Positions 43,881 to 55,494 of a DNA stretch of 64,000 nucleotides are shown here, one piece after another. The notes beneath the pieces are model-generated. The model saw nothing but the letters and a program-made list of their open reading frames with translations, was not told the origin of the DNA and searched no databases. The stretch spans positions 169,501 to 233,500 of the forward strand of contig JASJOG010000055.1 in the NCBI GenBank assembly GCA_030142905.1, in the 5' to 3' direction. The DNA comes from Heliopora coerulea (Eukaryota; Cnidaria; Anthozoa; Scleralcyonacea; Helioporidae). The position numbers and the translations under genes were made by a program. The stretch's first letter is position 1, and each line of letters starts with the position of its first letter.

Positions 43881-46800
43881 TATGGTTTAAATCCAAATAT
43901 ATTCTCATAAGTGTCAATCATTTCTGACATATAATGCCCATATGCCAATGTATCTATTTTATTTTCAAGTATTATTCTTTTATCATCTTTTGCTGACAAT
44001 GCAATTCATGATTTCGATGCCTTATTAAATTAATTTTTCTAATTTGTTCTTCTTCACTGAATAAGCAATCTTTATAATTTTGAAATGTTATATTTTTTCA
44101 ATAAATTTTTTTTAACACCTTTACATCTTTTTGACACCTTTGGTGTGTTGTCTTTTTCATCTATTTTATAAGAATATAATTTTGCTCTGAGCCCTACAAA
44201 ATCTTCTATTTGTTTACCTCCGCACTCATCTTTCATCATTCCAATTACTTTTTTATTCTTTCCTGTTGGAATTCTGCTTTCATGGTCTTTTGGGTAATTA
44301 CTTGTGTCAAACATATTTTCAACATCTTGGGATATATCTTTATAAAAATCTTCAGTTTTAATTTCACACATTAAACTGTCAGTATCTGTAAATAACAACC
44401 GCAAATTTTCACCATATTTTGGTTTAATATAATTATAATGAAAATCATACATTAAAGTCTTACTCAGATCCAATATGCTCATTCCTAGATATATAGGTTT
44501 ATCAAGCTTAACTTTTTTCTTATGCATATGCACAGCAATTAAATTTTCAGAAAATATTGTTCTTTTGTCAAAATTGGTTTTTGAAAATAATTTTAATGCT
44601 TTTTCTTCTCTGTTAATTAATTGTATATCAACTCTGTTTCTAACATTCTCCATAGTTTTCCCAAATACCGAATTATTCATAAGTTTGAAAAAGTCTTTTT
44701 CAAATTCATTTTTTGCACCTGTTCTCAGTTTTGTGTTTAAATCAATATATTTTTTCATAAAATCTTCTTCATAAAATTTAATACCTTTATAAATTCCACT
44801 AATTTTTAATCCTAATTTTTCATATAATTTCAAGTTTTCACTATGTAAAACATATTTTTCTTTATTATTCAAATTTGGAATTAATTTTTCAACACCTCCT
44901 GCTCCGCAGGTGTCAACTTTTAATCTTTCTGGCGCTAATGGGTATTCATTATGTAAATCATGCAGCTCTTCAGGGTATTCCAAGTCAACTTCTAATATAC
45001 AAGGACATTTTTCCCAATTTTGTAATTCTCTTTCATTCATCCATTTAAAGTCTCTCACAGGAAGCTTCTTACTCATTGCCCATCCATAAAGATTATTTGC
45101 ATCTAAATAAACAAGATATACATTCTCTTCTTCAGGATTGTAATTTGTCATATATTTATTATTGCTTTTTGCATATCTTTTTGTGATAGTTGAAATTCCC
45201 CCTCGAATTCTATTTTCAATCATAAGGTACATTTGTGGGTCAGATATTAATTCCAATTCAACTTTAGTCATTTTCAACATTGCATCCCATGCCAATCCAG
45301 GTGAAGTATAATACCAAGTGGGATCTACCCCATAATTTTTTTTACAAATTTTTCTAAAATTTTCAAAAACATCCGCCTAAAGTATCACATCAGTTTTCAA
45401 ATATAAGTCATGATATTCTCATATTTTTAATATTAAATTTTTTCCAAACATTTTGTGCATGTTTATAATCTTCTTCTGTTATATTTTCATCATTTAATTT
45501 TTGAATATTATCAAACCAATCATATGGAAACACACCTTTTCTAGTTAATAATTCTCTTTCTTCAGCTTCACTGTAAAATTTTTTCATAATATTTAGCTAA
45601 TTTTTATTTAAATTTTTAACCAAGTTTCCTAAACCACTTTGCATAAATTTAAAACTGTCAATAAATCTAATTTGTTTTTTAACATTAATTATTTCTTTGA
45701 TTTTATACTTTTCACTTCCATTTTCATCAATTTTTTCATATTCAATGATGTTTTCTTTACACTGACTTTTAAATTGTTTTTCTGTAATTATTTTTTTAGA
45801 TTCAAATTTATCAACGATAATCTTATTTGTAAATGAAATATATTTCTCCTCAGTGTTGGGGATACAATTAATTTCACCTTCTGAAACTCCAAGATTTTTA
45901 AAACAAGTGACTATCATAATTTTGTAAATTATGAAATATAACTGGAATAAATTTAGGTTTTTTCATTTTTGAATTACAACTACAACAAGCAGCTCCATGA
46001 TATTTTCCAGTATAATGGCAATGATCGGCAACTTTATCACCAGCTCGCTGCCCACCAGGACCACTTGTGGCCCTGCTTTGTAGTGGTTCAAATTCTTAGC
46101 TGTTTCAAAATCTTTTTTATCCTTTTCTCTAAATATAATCTTTTTTGGAAATTTAAATTGTTCATGTATCTTTTTAATATTATTTTCTAAACTTTCTACA
46201 AATTTTGCAGACAAAGAGCTTGTGCTGTCTCCACCATCACCAGAATTTTTTGTATATTTTACTAATTTTGGTTTAAATAAATTATCAAAACATTTTATCA
46301 AATAGCAATATCCAGACAGTTCATGTTTTTGAAATTGTTTTGTATTATCACCAATATTTTTATCCTCATATTTTAAATTGCATTCAAAATCTGCATAAAT
46401 TACAAATGGAACATTGTGCATTTTTTCATAATTTTTAAACTTTAATTTTTCTCCTTTATTTGGATAAACAGTTTTTCCACACTTATATTTTGAACAATAT
46501 TCCAAATGATTTTTAAGAGTTTTTTCATTATTGAAATTTTACAAATATGTAATTTTCCTTTATGTTTATTTACTTGACTTGAAAATAATCTGCTCATATT
46601 TTTAATTAAACAATAATGTTTATCCCCGTTTTTATCGCTTATTAACAATGTGTTCACATGTGTGTTCACATGTGTATCCACATGCATGTCCACAAGTGTG
46701 TTGCTCCGCTGCAGCTTCGCTGCTGAGACCTCTGGCCGATGAGAACTTCGTTTGATAATTTGTTCTGATTTACTTACCCTCAAAGGAAAAATTTCATGCT

Positions 46801-47860
46801 TTTTATTTCCAAACCTTTCTTCTTCATTATATCCAAAGACATTAATTGAAATATTATTTTTTTCAAATTTATCAATATCTGAAAATCCACATGGAAAATT
46901 AATTCCTTTAATATTAAAACCCTCAGCTTTCTTTTTTAAAATTTTTGTAATTCTACCAGGATTTCTCAAATTTGGATTGGTTTTCAAAAGTTCATTTATT
47001 ACCACACACCACAATAAACATTTTTGATCATCATTTTGTGGATTAATAATTGCATTTTTATTTTTTAAAAATTTTGGGGTTGAAATAAAAGATGATGCAA
47101 GTAATCGTTGAATGTTATTAATATTAAGAATTATTTTTAAACTTTTATAAAATTTCCATAAACTTGAATTTTTTAAATATTCTTCAAAACTTAGAATAAT
47201 TTTTTGAACCATTTTTTCATATATTTCATCAAAATTGCTTCCAGTAAAAATTTCTTCATAATAGCTGTGAAAATGTGCTTTATCTGTTGTTTCTTCTCCA
47301 GTTGCGGGATTTGTTTTTTTCATTAAGCAAACAAAGGTTAATTGTTGTTTTGAACCTGCGGTTCTGAGAGCTTGAGCCTCTGGCTCTGAGCCCTTTGGGC
47401 GATCGCTCGATGTGCTTGGATTTTTTTTAAACTTTTCAATTACCAATGGCTTAATTTTTTCCAATAAGCTCAAAGGATCATGTAAAGACAATCCGGCTTT
47501 TTCCAAATCCATTTCATATCTTTTTGTAACATTCAAAGCTTCTTTATCCAGCTCAAACTTTGGATCAGACATTTGTGATTTTTCCTGTATTTTGTTAAAT
47601 ATATTTAAAACATTTTCTTTTAAATGATTATACCAATTTGTTATTTTTTCTGTTCCTTTGTTTACATTATTTCTATATTTATCAAATAAATTAAGTACTT
47701 TTTCTTTAGACTTTTCTCAATCAAACTTTTAATTTTTGAAACATATTTTGTTGGTTGTAATATATTTTTAAAATCATAACCAGGATTTGGTGTATCAAGT
47801 AAATTTCCTCTTTTAAAAACATTTTTTGGTTTTAATAAAGTTGTATTAATATTAGGGACA
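43881..47860 (-). pseudogene. protein-primed type B DNA polymerase (Polinton B)
   Basis: It has the same domain order as the copy at 26430-30330: LLWCVVINELL and HYCLIKN, exonuclease YADFECN, polymerase LDANNLYGWAM, MNNSVFGKTMEN and FTDTDS, ending IFGFKP at 43881. Lesions differ in part: a short deletion after HICK (about 46540) shifts the frame, a GC-rich insertion (46040-46085) disrupts the zinc-like CYAC...NHCHY segment, a stop lies near 45375, and more breaks near 45420 and 44072. The first 1.1 kb (46769-47860) is nearly identical to the outer copy. Confidence 0.92.
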
Positions 47861-47883
47861 TAATGCAATATGATGCAAAAAAA

Positions 47884-47913
47884 AAGAATAAAAATCATCT
47901 GATTTTTATTCTT
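47884..47913. promoter_or_regulatory. perfect 14-bp hairpin upstream of pol (Polinton B)
   Basis: Same hairpin as at 30396-30425: AAGAATAAAAATCA, 2-nt loop, TGATTTTTATTCTT. It is retained although neighbouring sequence is rearranged by a deletion. Confidence 0.55.
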
Positions 47914-47959
47914 AACCACATACCAAAGGTCTTCAATAATTAAATATAAAAATATTAAT

Positions 47960-48150
47960 GAATAAATTTAATCTTTTTGGTCTTGGCTTCAAAATAATTT
48001 TATAATTTGTATAAATTTTTTCTTCGGCTTCATAATCAATATCAAAATCACTAAAAATAATAAATTATAAACATTTTCATCTTTTGACCAATTATTATAT
48101 TTTTTATCAATTTTTCCATTTTTAAAGTAATCTAAAATAAATTAAAAAAT
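47960..48150 (-). pseudogene. deletion remnant joining two small genes
   Basis: The right-hand part (48060-48130) matches the middle of the 102-aa gene (31190-31498) and the left-hand part (47964-48060) matches the end of the 95-aa gene (30481-30768). About 0.75 kb between them, including the SAP-like gene, is gone. No function is expected. Confidence 0.6.
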
Positions 48151-48173
48151 GTTCATTTATTTTATTTATACTG

Positions 48174-48587
48174 TTATATAAAGTTGTAAACTATGAAGCC
48201 TCCTGAAATCCCAACCAGAAAAAAAGCAACATTTTGATATTCTTTCATTTGATCTGATGGTTTATAATAATCTTCCAATTTTGGCTCGTTTCCAACAGCT
48301 TCACTGTATTCTTGCTCTAAACTTTTCACACGCACGAGAGTTTTTAATGCCGTGTTTGTTCTTTTTATATCTGCATTTGCATCAGATAATTGCTGTCTTA
48401 ATTTTTTAATTTCTTTTCTTTTCACTTGCTCTTCATACCATTTTTCCTTCGCTTCACTCAGTTTTTCCATTGCTTCATTATGTCTTTTTATCTCTTTTTC
48501 ATATCCAGTATGATTAAGTTTACGAAATAAAAATCCAGCACCTGCAAAAGCATCAGCATTAAATAAACCACCAACTACTGTTTCCAT
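48174..48587 (-). CDS. coiled-coil protein with membrane tail, 137 aa
   Basis: It starts METVVGGLFNADAFAGAGFL, with a glycine-rich hydrophobic segment (residues 5-25), a coiled coil (about 30-100) and a C-terminal membrane segment (VAFFLVGISGGFIVYNFI). It is the intact counterpart of 31606-32034. Two membrane-prone ends joined by a coiled coil suggest a structural or membrane-remodelling virion protein; I do not recognise a family. Confidence 0.65.
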   Translation of the reverse strand: METVVGGLFNADAFAGAGFLFRKLNHTGYEKEIKRHNEAMEKLSEAKEKWYEEQVKRKEIKKLRQQLSDANADIKRTNTALKTLVRVKSLEQEYSEAVGNEPKLEDYYKPSDQMKEYQNVAFFLVGISGGFIVYNFI

Positions 48588-48670
48588 TTATTTTTATTTA
48601 ATTTTTTAATTTAGTTCACACGTTTTGCTTGCTTTGCTGAGAACTCCGTTTGATCACTCGCTTTGCAGTT

Positions 48671-48904
48671 TTATTGTTTGAAAGGATCCATAGGAAGCCA
48701 CTTTTTGTCTTGTGCATATTTAATTCCAAGTGTTGATAATCCTACAGCTGCTGTAAGTTTTAAAGTAGGCACTAAACTAGCCAAAGTTGATAAACCATCA
48801 CTAAATACTCTTCTTGTTATCATTCCAATTCTCACAGCACCCGATGTAATTAGTGTAGAATCATATAATTCATTCATAGCTTCTTTTCTATTCATTTCAG
48901 TCAT
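48671..48904 (-). CDS. 77-aa small hydrophobic Polinton protein
   Basis: Intact ORF, MTEMNRKEAMNELYDSTLIT at the start and WLPMDPFKQ at the end. The centre (LASLVPTLKLTAAVGLSTLG) could cross a membrane. The outer copy has a nonsense mutation in that part. Directly follows (on the minus strand) the gene at 48905-49453 with no spacer. Confidence 0.6.
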   Translation of the reverse strand: MTEMNRKEAMNELYDSTLITSGAVRIGMITRRVFSDGLSTLASLVPTLKLTAAVGLSTLGIKYAQDKKWLPMDPFKQ

Positions 48905-49453
48905 TTATTTATATACATAAAAAAATTTTTTATTAAAAACCTGTAAGGTCCGTTTCACGGTTTGCTTCCTTACAGGGCCACTCTGCAATTGCACACTTTT
49001 ATTAATTTTGTTCTCATTCTTTCTTACTATTTCTTTTTCTTCTCTTTGTTGCTGTGCTGAGTCCTTTGTTCGATCACTTTGCTCAAGCATGCCTGGCTTT
49101 GCTGTTTGCTCGCTTTGTTCAAGTTCCCTTTTGTCTTTTTTATATGCAAAGTATAATCCACCCAGTGCAGCAACAACCCCTACACCCCCTATCAAATACT
49201 GCAAAGCGGAAGGTCCAAAATCAATGTAATTATTTATTTCTTCATTTTCTACTTCGCTTTCTTTTGCTTCTCTTGAAATTTTTGCTAATCTTTTTCCCAA
49301 TTCTACTTTTCTTGGATCTTTTACTTTAGCAGTTTTTTCAACTGCTGTTACTTTATCAACTTTTGGTTGTTTATCAGTCAAAGGCTGTTTATCAGAAGTG
49401 TTCACTTTGTCCGGCTTCACCGTTTGTTTACTTTGGTCACTCTGTTCACTCAT
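48905..49453 (-). CDS. Lys/Glu-rich single-pass membrane protein, 182 aa
   Basis: It starts MSEQSDQSKQTVKPDKVN; the first 90 residues are charged and repetitive (DKQP, KVDKVTAVEKTAKVKDPRK). A membrane segment (YLIGGVGVVAALGGLYFAYK) follows and then a charged tail. The tail and N-terminal region hold GC-rich segments (EQSEQTAKPGMLEQSDRTKD) that look inserted compared with the outer copy. Function unknown. Confidence 0.6.
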   Translation of the reverse strand: MSEQSDQSKQTVKPDKVNTSDKQPLTDKQPKVDKVTAVEKTAKVKDPRKVELGKRLAKISREAKESEVENEEINNYIDFGPSALQYLIGGVGVVAALGGLYFAYKKDKRELEQSEQTAKPGMLEQSDRTKDSAQQQREEKEIVRKNENKINKSVQLQSGPVRKQTVKRTLQVFNKKFFYVYK

Positions 49454-49596
49454 TTATTTATCTTTTTATAATTTTATTTAAAATTTATTGTAAGTGTATT
49501 TAAAATGTATTCAAAGTTATTACAAGTTGTCACAAGTGTATTTAAAATTAACTTACAATCTACTTCAAACAAATTTTAAACAAATTCAAGTAAAAT
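49454..49596. other. AT-rich intergenic spacer
   Basis: It has repeated AAATTTAT / ACAAGTGTATTTAAAAT motifs like 32786-32880 in the outer element. No ORF. Possibly a regulatory or recombination tract. Confidence 0.35.
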
Positions 49597-50736
49597 TTAT
49601 AAATCATTAATAATAGATTCATAAAAATCTACATTAAATTTTTGACACAATACAATATGATTCATTAAAATTTCTTTATCCGTTATTTTTATATGTAATT
49701 GTATAACAATAAATGCAATTTTTCCTTTGAAACAATCTGTCACTTTACCATTTTTTACAGTTTTATTACTTCCTCCAAAAACCAATGAAGTTAAACCACT
49801 TGTAACTTGTGCAGATGCAAATGTTTTAATTTTCCGTTGCAAAAAATTCTTGAATTAGCAATTTTAAAGGGATATGATTCCCTATCATAATGAACAATAA
49901 TGCATTTCATTTTGTTATATTCTGTAGGGTCAGCTTTCAATGGAAATACATTTGGATTTATATCTAAATAATTGTTTCCTACACCATAAACAATTAATCT
50001 TTTTGTAGAAGCATTGCCAAGATTTTGGAATCCTATCATTCTTTAAATTCCATTGCTACTACCTTTATTTCCAAAAATTGCAGTAAAATCATTTGTTCTT
50101 TTAATACTTTGTCTTTCCATTTTATAAACTACAAAAATGTGAACAAGTAGTCGGGGTGTTTATATTAATTGGAACTTCAAAAAATTACTTTCATCCTTAA
50201 AATACATTTTGTTTGGAGTTTCATAAAATGGCCTATTTAATTGTCCTTCCATAAACAAATTTACATCCAAATTTTCTGTTTCTGTTTGATTATAAACTGT
50301 TAAGATTCTGTTATCAGCATTTTTATAAATTATATATGAAGTATTGTCTTTAATTTCATAAACTGCAGTATAAAATTTAAAAAATTGAAACCAAAATATA
50401 TTAAATTTTACATCTACATATTTTCTTGTGATAATATGTGTTTCATGTGTTGGTTGGTGATAAGTAGAAATTATTTTATGATTTCCCATATTAATGTCTC
50501 CTGCCATTGTTCCTCCTGCCAAAGACAATTGTTTATTATTTTGGTCATCTACATATTTTTTTTTGAGCCAAATGTTTATCATCTATAGGATCAATTGTTG
50601 AAATTATTTTATTTGTGTTTATAGTCAAATCGCCGGTCATCGTACCGCCTGTTAAAGATAATTTTTTATCAAATTCATTTAAAATGAAATTTTTTCTTTT
50701 TGAACTAAAATCATCATCATTAAATATAACACTCAT
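49597..50736 (-). pseudogene. second tail-fibre-like protein (Polinton B)
   Basis: It starts MSVIFNDDDFSSKRKNF, has two or three TGGTMTGD...KKYVD repeats, a central beta-rich region (YEIKDNTSYIIYKNADNRIL) and a LamG-like end (LTSLVFGGSN, KGKIAFIVI, HIVLCQKFNVDFYESIINDL). It is broken near 50550, 50157, 50040 and 49800. It lies directly downstream of the first fibre gene, so B carried two fibres with different ends; the end resembles that of the outer fibre gene (FNLDFDESIINGL). Confidence 0.7.
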
Positions 50737-50741
50737 TTATT

Positions 50742-52185
50742 TTATATATTTATAGGATTATGATCGACGTTGTATAAATTACAAAGAACATAATGATAAA
50801 ACAAAATTTCTTTTTCTGTCATTTTTTTGTGTTTTAAAATTGAAAAGAAAGATATTGATCCATCAAAAGGTGAATTTGTGTTGTTTTTTATATCACCAAT
50901 TGTTAAAGTTGTATCTCCTAAAACAGTCTTGGCCGTGAAAGATGTTAACTTTTTTTCCATTACAATAAACACTACTTTTATCATTATTTGCTGTTGTATA
51001 CACATCCATTTATTCAAAACTCCAGCATTGGCTTTTGATTGAAAAGCAGCAATTGGTGTCTTATGATTTACAGGATTTGAACCAATACAGATAAAATTAG
51101 CACTATCTCCAGCAATAACTAATTCTTTTGTAGTTGGATTTGCAAAACAAACAAATCTGTCAAAACCCCCATTATCAAGTCCAAAAATTCCTCCTTTTAA
51201 CCAATCACTTCCAGATGAAGGAACAGAATTCAATTTATAAACAACAAAAGCATTTACAATATCTTTTTTTCCTGATATTGGATTAATGTTGGAATCTGAA
51301 ATCATTCTATTGTTATTAAATTTTAAAAAATATTTATTATCTTCCTTTTCACTTTCTAAACACAAGGAAGGTTGAAGACTTTTTGTTGTTTGTTTAAAAT
51401 TGTTTCCTTCAATTCCATAATCAATTATTTCTTTTACTTTTCCACTGTTTCTTTCAAACAACAAATCATAGATTGAATTATATTCAACAAAATATAAATT
51501 ATGAAATTTCAAAGAAAAATTATCGTTCAACACTGAAAAACTAACATCCTTTTTGAGAATGTTTAAATTATCATCCATATATTTTTTTCTAGCCATATCA
51601 TTGTCATCTGTGGGATCCTCCGTCTTGGTGATTTTATTTGAACCCATATCAATATCACCCAGCATTGTTCCACCAGTCAGAGATAATTTTTTAGAATCTT
51701 GATAATCTACGTATTTTCTTGCTAAATGTTTTTCACCCGTAGGATCTGAAGTTGTTATAATTTTGTTATTTCCAATGTTAATATTTCCCAACATTGTTCT
51801 GCCAGTCAGAGATAATTTTCTAGAATCTTGATCATCCACATATATTTTTCCTACAAAGGTTTTTATTGCTCACAGGATTCGAATTTGTTAACATTTTATT
51901 ATTTCCCATGATAATATTTCCCGTCATTGTGCCTCCTATTTTTGATAGAAATAGCTTTGCTGCTGATGTTCCTTCTGAAGTTCCTCCCCCATTGCTTGCA
52001 ACTTTGTCATCCACATATTTTTTTCTTGCCAAATGTGCATTTTCTGTTGGGTCAACTGATGTTATGATATGATGTGAGCCCATATTAATATCTCCTGTCA
52101 TATCACCTCCTGTGGTAGAAAGTTTTCCTGTTACATCGGATTTTAAAGATTCATGTTTACTTTCATATCCGTAAAATAAACTCAT
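50742..52185 (-). pseudogene. first tail-fibre-like protein with LamG-like domain (Polinton B)
   Basis: It starts MSLFYGYESKHESLKSD, followed by about six repeats LSLTGGTMLGDIDMGSNKI...KKYMDD, then a globular end with LLFERNSGKVKEIIDYG and DSANFICIGSN, then GKKLTSFTAKTVLGDTTLTI and ISFFSILKHKKMTEKEIL, a concanavalin/LamG-like pattern. One frameshift near 51835-51850 splits it, with another near 50970. Probable receptor-binding or adhesion spike. A 24-nt insertion with AGCAAAGCT lies near 51955. Confidence 0.78.
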
Positions 52186-52794
52186 TTATTTAATAATAAT
52201 TTCCAATAAAACATTTCCATTTGATCATTTTATTCCTCCTGTTTCTTCAGGTGGATAAATTTTAGAAACACTGCCTTTTAATGTTTGTTCAGATTCTATG
52301 GGAATTTGAATAAGTACATTACTTCTTTTACCATTTACAAAATTTTTTGATTTATCAATCATATTACAACTTATGGTTACATATTCCAAGTTGTTATTAT
52401 TTACCATGCTGTTGCTCTCTGTTAATGTATTTGCTTGTATTACTTTATTCTCTGGAAATCCTATGATTGGACCAAATGTTTGTAAATTTAATGTTTTATC
52501 TGATTTTATTGTACATTTTCCAGAAAATTCAACCTGTTCCAGTTCAATTGCGCCGACATTTTCTAATTCAGTTTTTAAAATATTAAAGGTATAATATCCA
52601 TCTTTGAAGTCAATTTTTCTATTATCATAAGTATAATGATGAATGTTTTTATATATATTATTAAAATTCAAAAAAATACTTACTGATTTTACAAACATTT
52701 TATTACAATTAGTTAATATAAGTGGCTTGTCTAATGAAATTATTTTTTCTGAGTTTTCATCTTTTGTGATGAAGATTTTTAAAGATATTGTCAT
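52186..52794 (-). pseudogene. penton-like minor capsid protein (Polinton B)
   Basis: 189 aa open (MTISLKIFITKDENSEKIIS to EETGGIK), then a deletion shifts the frame just before the short end LLEIIIK. It shows YYTFNILKTELENVG, FGPIIGFPENKVI and SCNMIDKSKNFVNGKRSN. The pattern of a beta-rich protein with these boxes resembles the Polinton minor capsid (penton) protein. Gene position between fibre and tail-anchored protein fits a virion vertex role. Family call is by memory of the pattern. Confidence 0.6.
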
Positions 52795-52833
52795 TTATTT
52801 TATAATATATATTTTGATTCGAAACTTTGTTTC

Positions 52834-54346
52834 TCAGAGCACGTACCGTGCAATTAAAATTCCACCAATTATTGATAAAGATAAAACAATTAAATTATCA
52901 CCCATGGGGCCTGTGGCCATTGGTGTAGTTGTGTTAAAGTTTTTTGTTTTTTGAAGCCATGACGACTTTTTATCGATAATGTCGTCTTTTGACAACTTTT
53001 TCAACATGTTTAATTTTTCATCTTTTTCTCCTACTTTAGCTGTCTCTGACAATTTTTCCAATTTTTTCAATTCTATGTTGTGTTGTTTTTTCACAGGTTG
53101 TTGTTTAACTCCATAATAATTTAAATTTTCGTTAATTCCAAAAACCATATTTTCATCAGAAACTTTTAATTTATTATTGTATCCTTCAATAGGATTTTTT
53201 AAAATTATTAGACTCCTTGGAACTAACCACAGACTTGGACTTATGGGAACATTTAAAACAACATTAGTTGCAGTTATGGCCGTATTCATATTATTTATCC
53301 AGGTTGCTGTATCATAATTTATTACACTATCTTCAAAAATTTTTCTAAATTCTTTTTGAGTTTCTAATGCACTAGCTCTGTTACTAAAAATAGATTGCTT
53401 TGTTCTAGCTTCACTTCCTAATATGGAATAAATAAATGCTTCAATAGATTGATTTAAATATTGAATTCCAATTTTTGTAAAACCATTACTTTTTACTGGA
53501 ATATATCTTTTGTAGTCATTTTTGAATGATTCTGGATATAATTGATAAACAACCCCACCTTTTTGTCTATAAATCATTTTTCTTCTAATATGTTCATTGT
53601 TTCTATAAAATTTATTTGCAAAAAATTCTCTACTAATGTCTGACATTTTTTCTCCACCATCCATTCTTCTTAAAAGTCTTCTCACAGTAAAATACAAATG
53701 AAATCTCATAATTGATGTTATAATAGGAAAAACGTCTGTGGATGGTGTTAAATGTTGAATTGAAATTCCACAACAATAAGCAGCACAATAAAGTGAAAAA
53801 CAAACTCTATAATAACTTTCCCTGTCGCTCCAATTTCCTATCCAATAATTGGTGGTTATATTCAATATTGGTAATTTAGATAAAAAATAATCTTTATTAT
53901 TAATATAAATTCTAAAATTTTCAATTGGATAATTTAATATTAAATGATCAGGATATTTATCATAAATTGTAAGCCATTCAGCAGTTAATGGATTGGATTT
54001 CCATATTTTTGGAAATCTTTCAACAGGTTTATTAATGTATAGGTATTTGGTTTCATTTGGATCATTTTTAAATGTATCTGAATTTATATCTGTTGACAAA
54101 AATGAATTATTTTTAAACCAAATATGATAACCTTGAAAAACAGCATTTTTATCAAAATCAGCCTCGAAGGTAAACCTTGACATGTCTGTGTATGGATATA
54201 TTTTTTTTTAAATATTTTTTCTCCAATTCAACATCTTCTTTAATATTTTTCATAACATAATCATAATTTTTTCCATAATACTTTCTTTCCATTTCTTCAA
54301 CCTTCTGTGTAGCAGTTTGTTTATTCACATGCGTATTTGACTTCAT
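52834..54346 (-). pseudogene. tail-anchored structural protein, about 500 aa (Polinton B)
   Basis: N-terminus 54346-54158 (MKSNTHVNKQTATQKVEEME), then a frame change, then 449 aa from 54183: TKYLYINKPVERFPKIWK, MRFHLYFTVRRLLRRMDGGE, YLNQSIEAFIYSILGSEARTK, PRSLIILKNPIEGYNNK and a C-terminal membrane anchor (LIVLSLSIIGGILIARYVL). This is the same gene that B split in the outer element. Size, membrane anchor and neighbours suggest a virion or assembly protein. I do not recognise a named family. Confidence 0.7.
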
Positions 54347-54367
54347 TGTTTATTTTAATAAAAATAA
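54347..54367. promoter_or_regulatory. 21-bp divergent intergenic region (Polinton B)
   Basis: It separates the structural gene (minus) from integrase (plus). Entirely A/T except one G. It is conserved in arrangement, not in sequence, with 42093-42120. Confidence 0.5.
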
Positions 54368-55494
54368 ATGAACAAAGTTAGCGACAAAGAAGTTGTTATT
54401 GAACAAGAGTTAAGAGACATTTACTACAACCCAGAAACAGGTTATCAATCTGCAGAAAGACTTTATTAAAAAGCAAAAGAAAAGGGATTAAACGTTAGTA
54501 GAAAAATTGTGCAAGACTGGTTAAAAACACAAGATACTTTTACAAGATACAAACCAATTGTTAGAAGGCATAAATTCCAAAGAACATTTGTCAAAGATTT
54601 AGCTGATCAAATACAAATGGATTTGGTTGATATGGGAAAATATAAAAACCAGAACAAAGGATTTTATTGGATACTGACAGCTGTTGAAATTTTAAGTAGA
54701 TATGCATTTGCTATTCCTGTTTACAGAAAAGATACTAAAAACATGACAAAAGTTGTGGATGAATTATTAAAACAATTTAAAGAAAGATTTGGTAAATACC
54801 CAAAAGTCGCTCAATTTGATGAAGGAAAAGAATTTTACAATGTAGGTGTAAAAGAACTATTGAAAAAACATAATGTTGAATATTTTTCTACAAACTCAGA
54901 TAGAAAAGCAGCTATAGTTGAAAGATTTAACAAACTCTAAAAACATCCATGTGGAAATATTTCTATAGCAAGGGAACTTATAATTGGATTAACCACGTAG
55001 ATGAACTTGTAGATAATTATAACCATACTAAACACAGGAGTATATTAACGAAACCTGCTGATGTGAACAAGTCCAACAAAGACCAAGTGTGGATTACACT
55101 ATATGGTTACCCATTAGGAGATTTACCTTTACCTAAATTCAGAATTGGTGATACTGTTAGGATTTCTAAATATAAGAATATCTTTACTAAAGGTTATGAA
55201 GCTAATTTTACAGAAGAAATTTTTAAAATTGTAAAAGTATTTAGAGGTGATCCAAACATGTATGAAATGGAAGATCATGAGGGAGAACCAATTATTGGAA
55301 AATTTTATGAACAGGAATTATCTGCTGTGGATAAAAAAGATGATATATATAGAGTTGAGAAAATATTAAAAAAGAAAAAAGTCAATGGAAAAAATATGGT
55401 GTTGGTAAAGTGGTTAGGCTATGACAATAAACATAATTCTTGGTTACTAGAAGAAAATATTCAAAACATCGAAGATGATAAATTAAATGTCTGA
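54368..55494 (+). pseudogene. Polinton DDE integrase with chromodomain (Polinton B)
   Basis: It starts MNKVSDKEVVIEQELRDIYY. An in-frame TAA near 54468 replaces the Gln codon of the outer copy. Core: QMDLVDMGKY (D), QFDEGKEF (D), AAIVERFNK (E), so DDE is intact; then the same frameshift after NKL as in the outer element (about 54937), and 54949-55494 with the C-terminal domain and chromodomain (VEKILKKKKVNGK, LVKWLGYDNKHNSWL). Integrases of this type insert Polintons and bind modified histones through the chromodomain. Confidence 0.92.

Noticed and set aside
54937..54949. Programmed -1 frameshift in integrase
   Set aside because: No X XXY YYZ slippery heptamer at the junction; kept only as an open alternative to a shared lesion.
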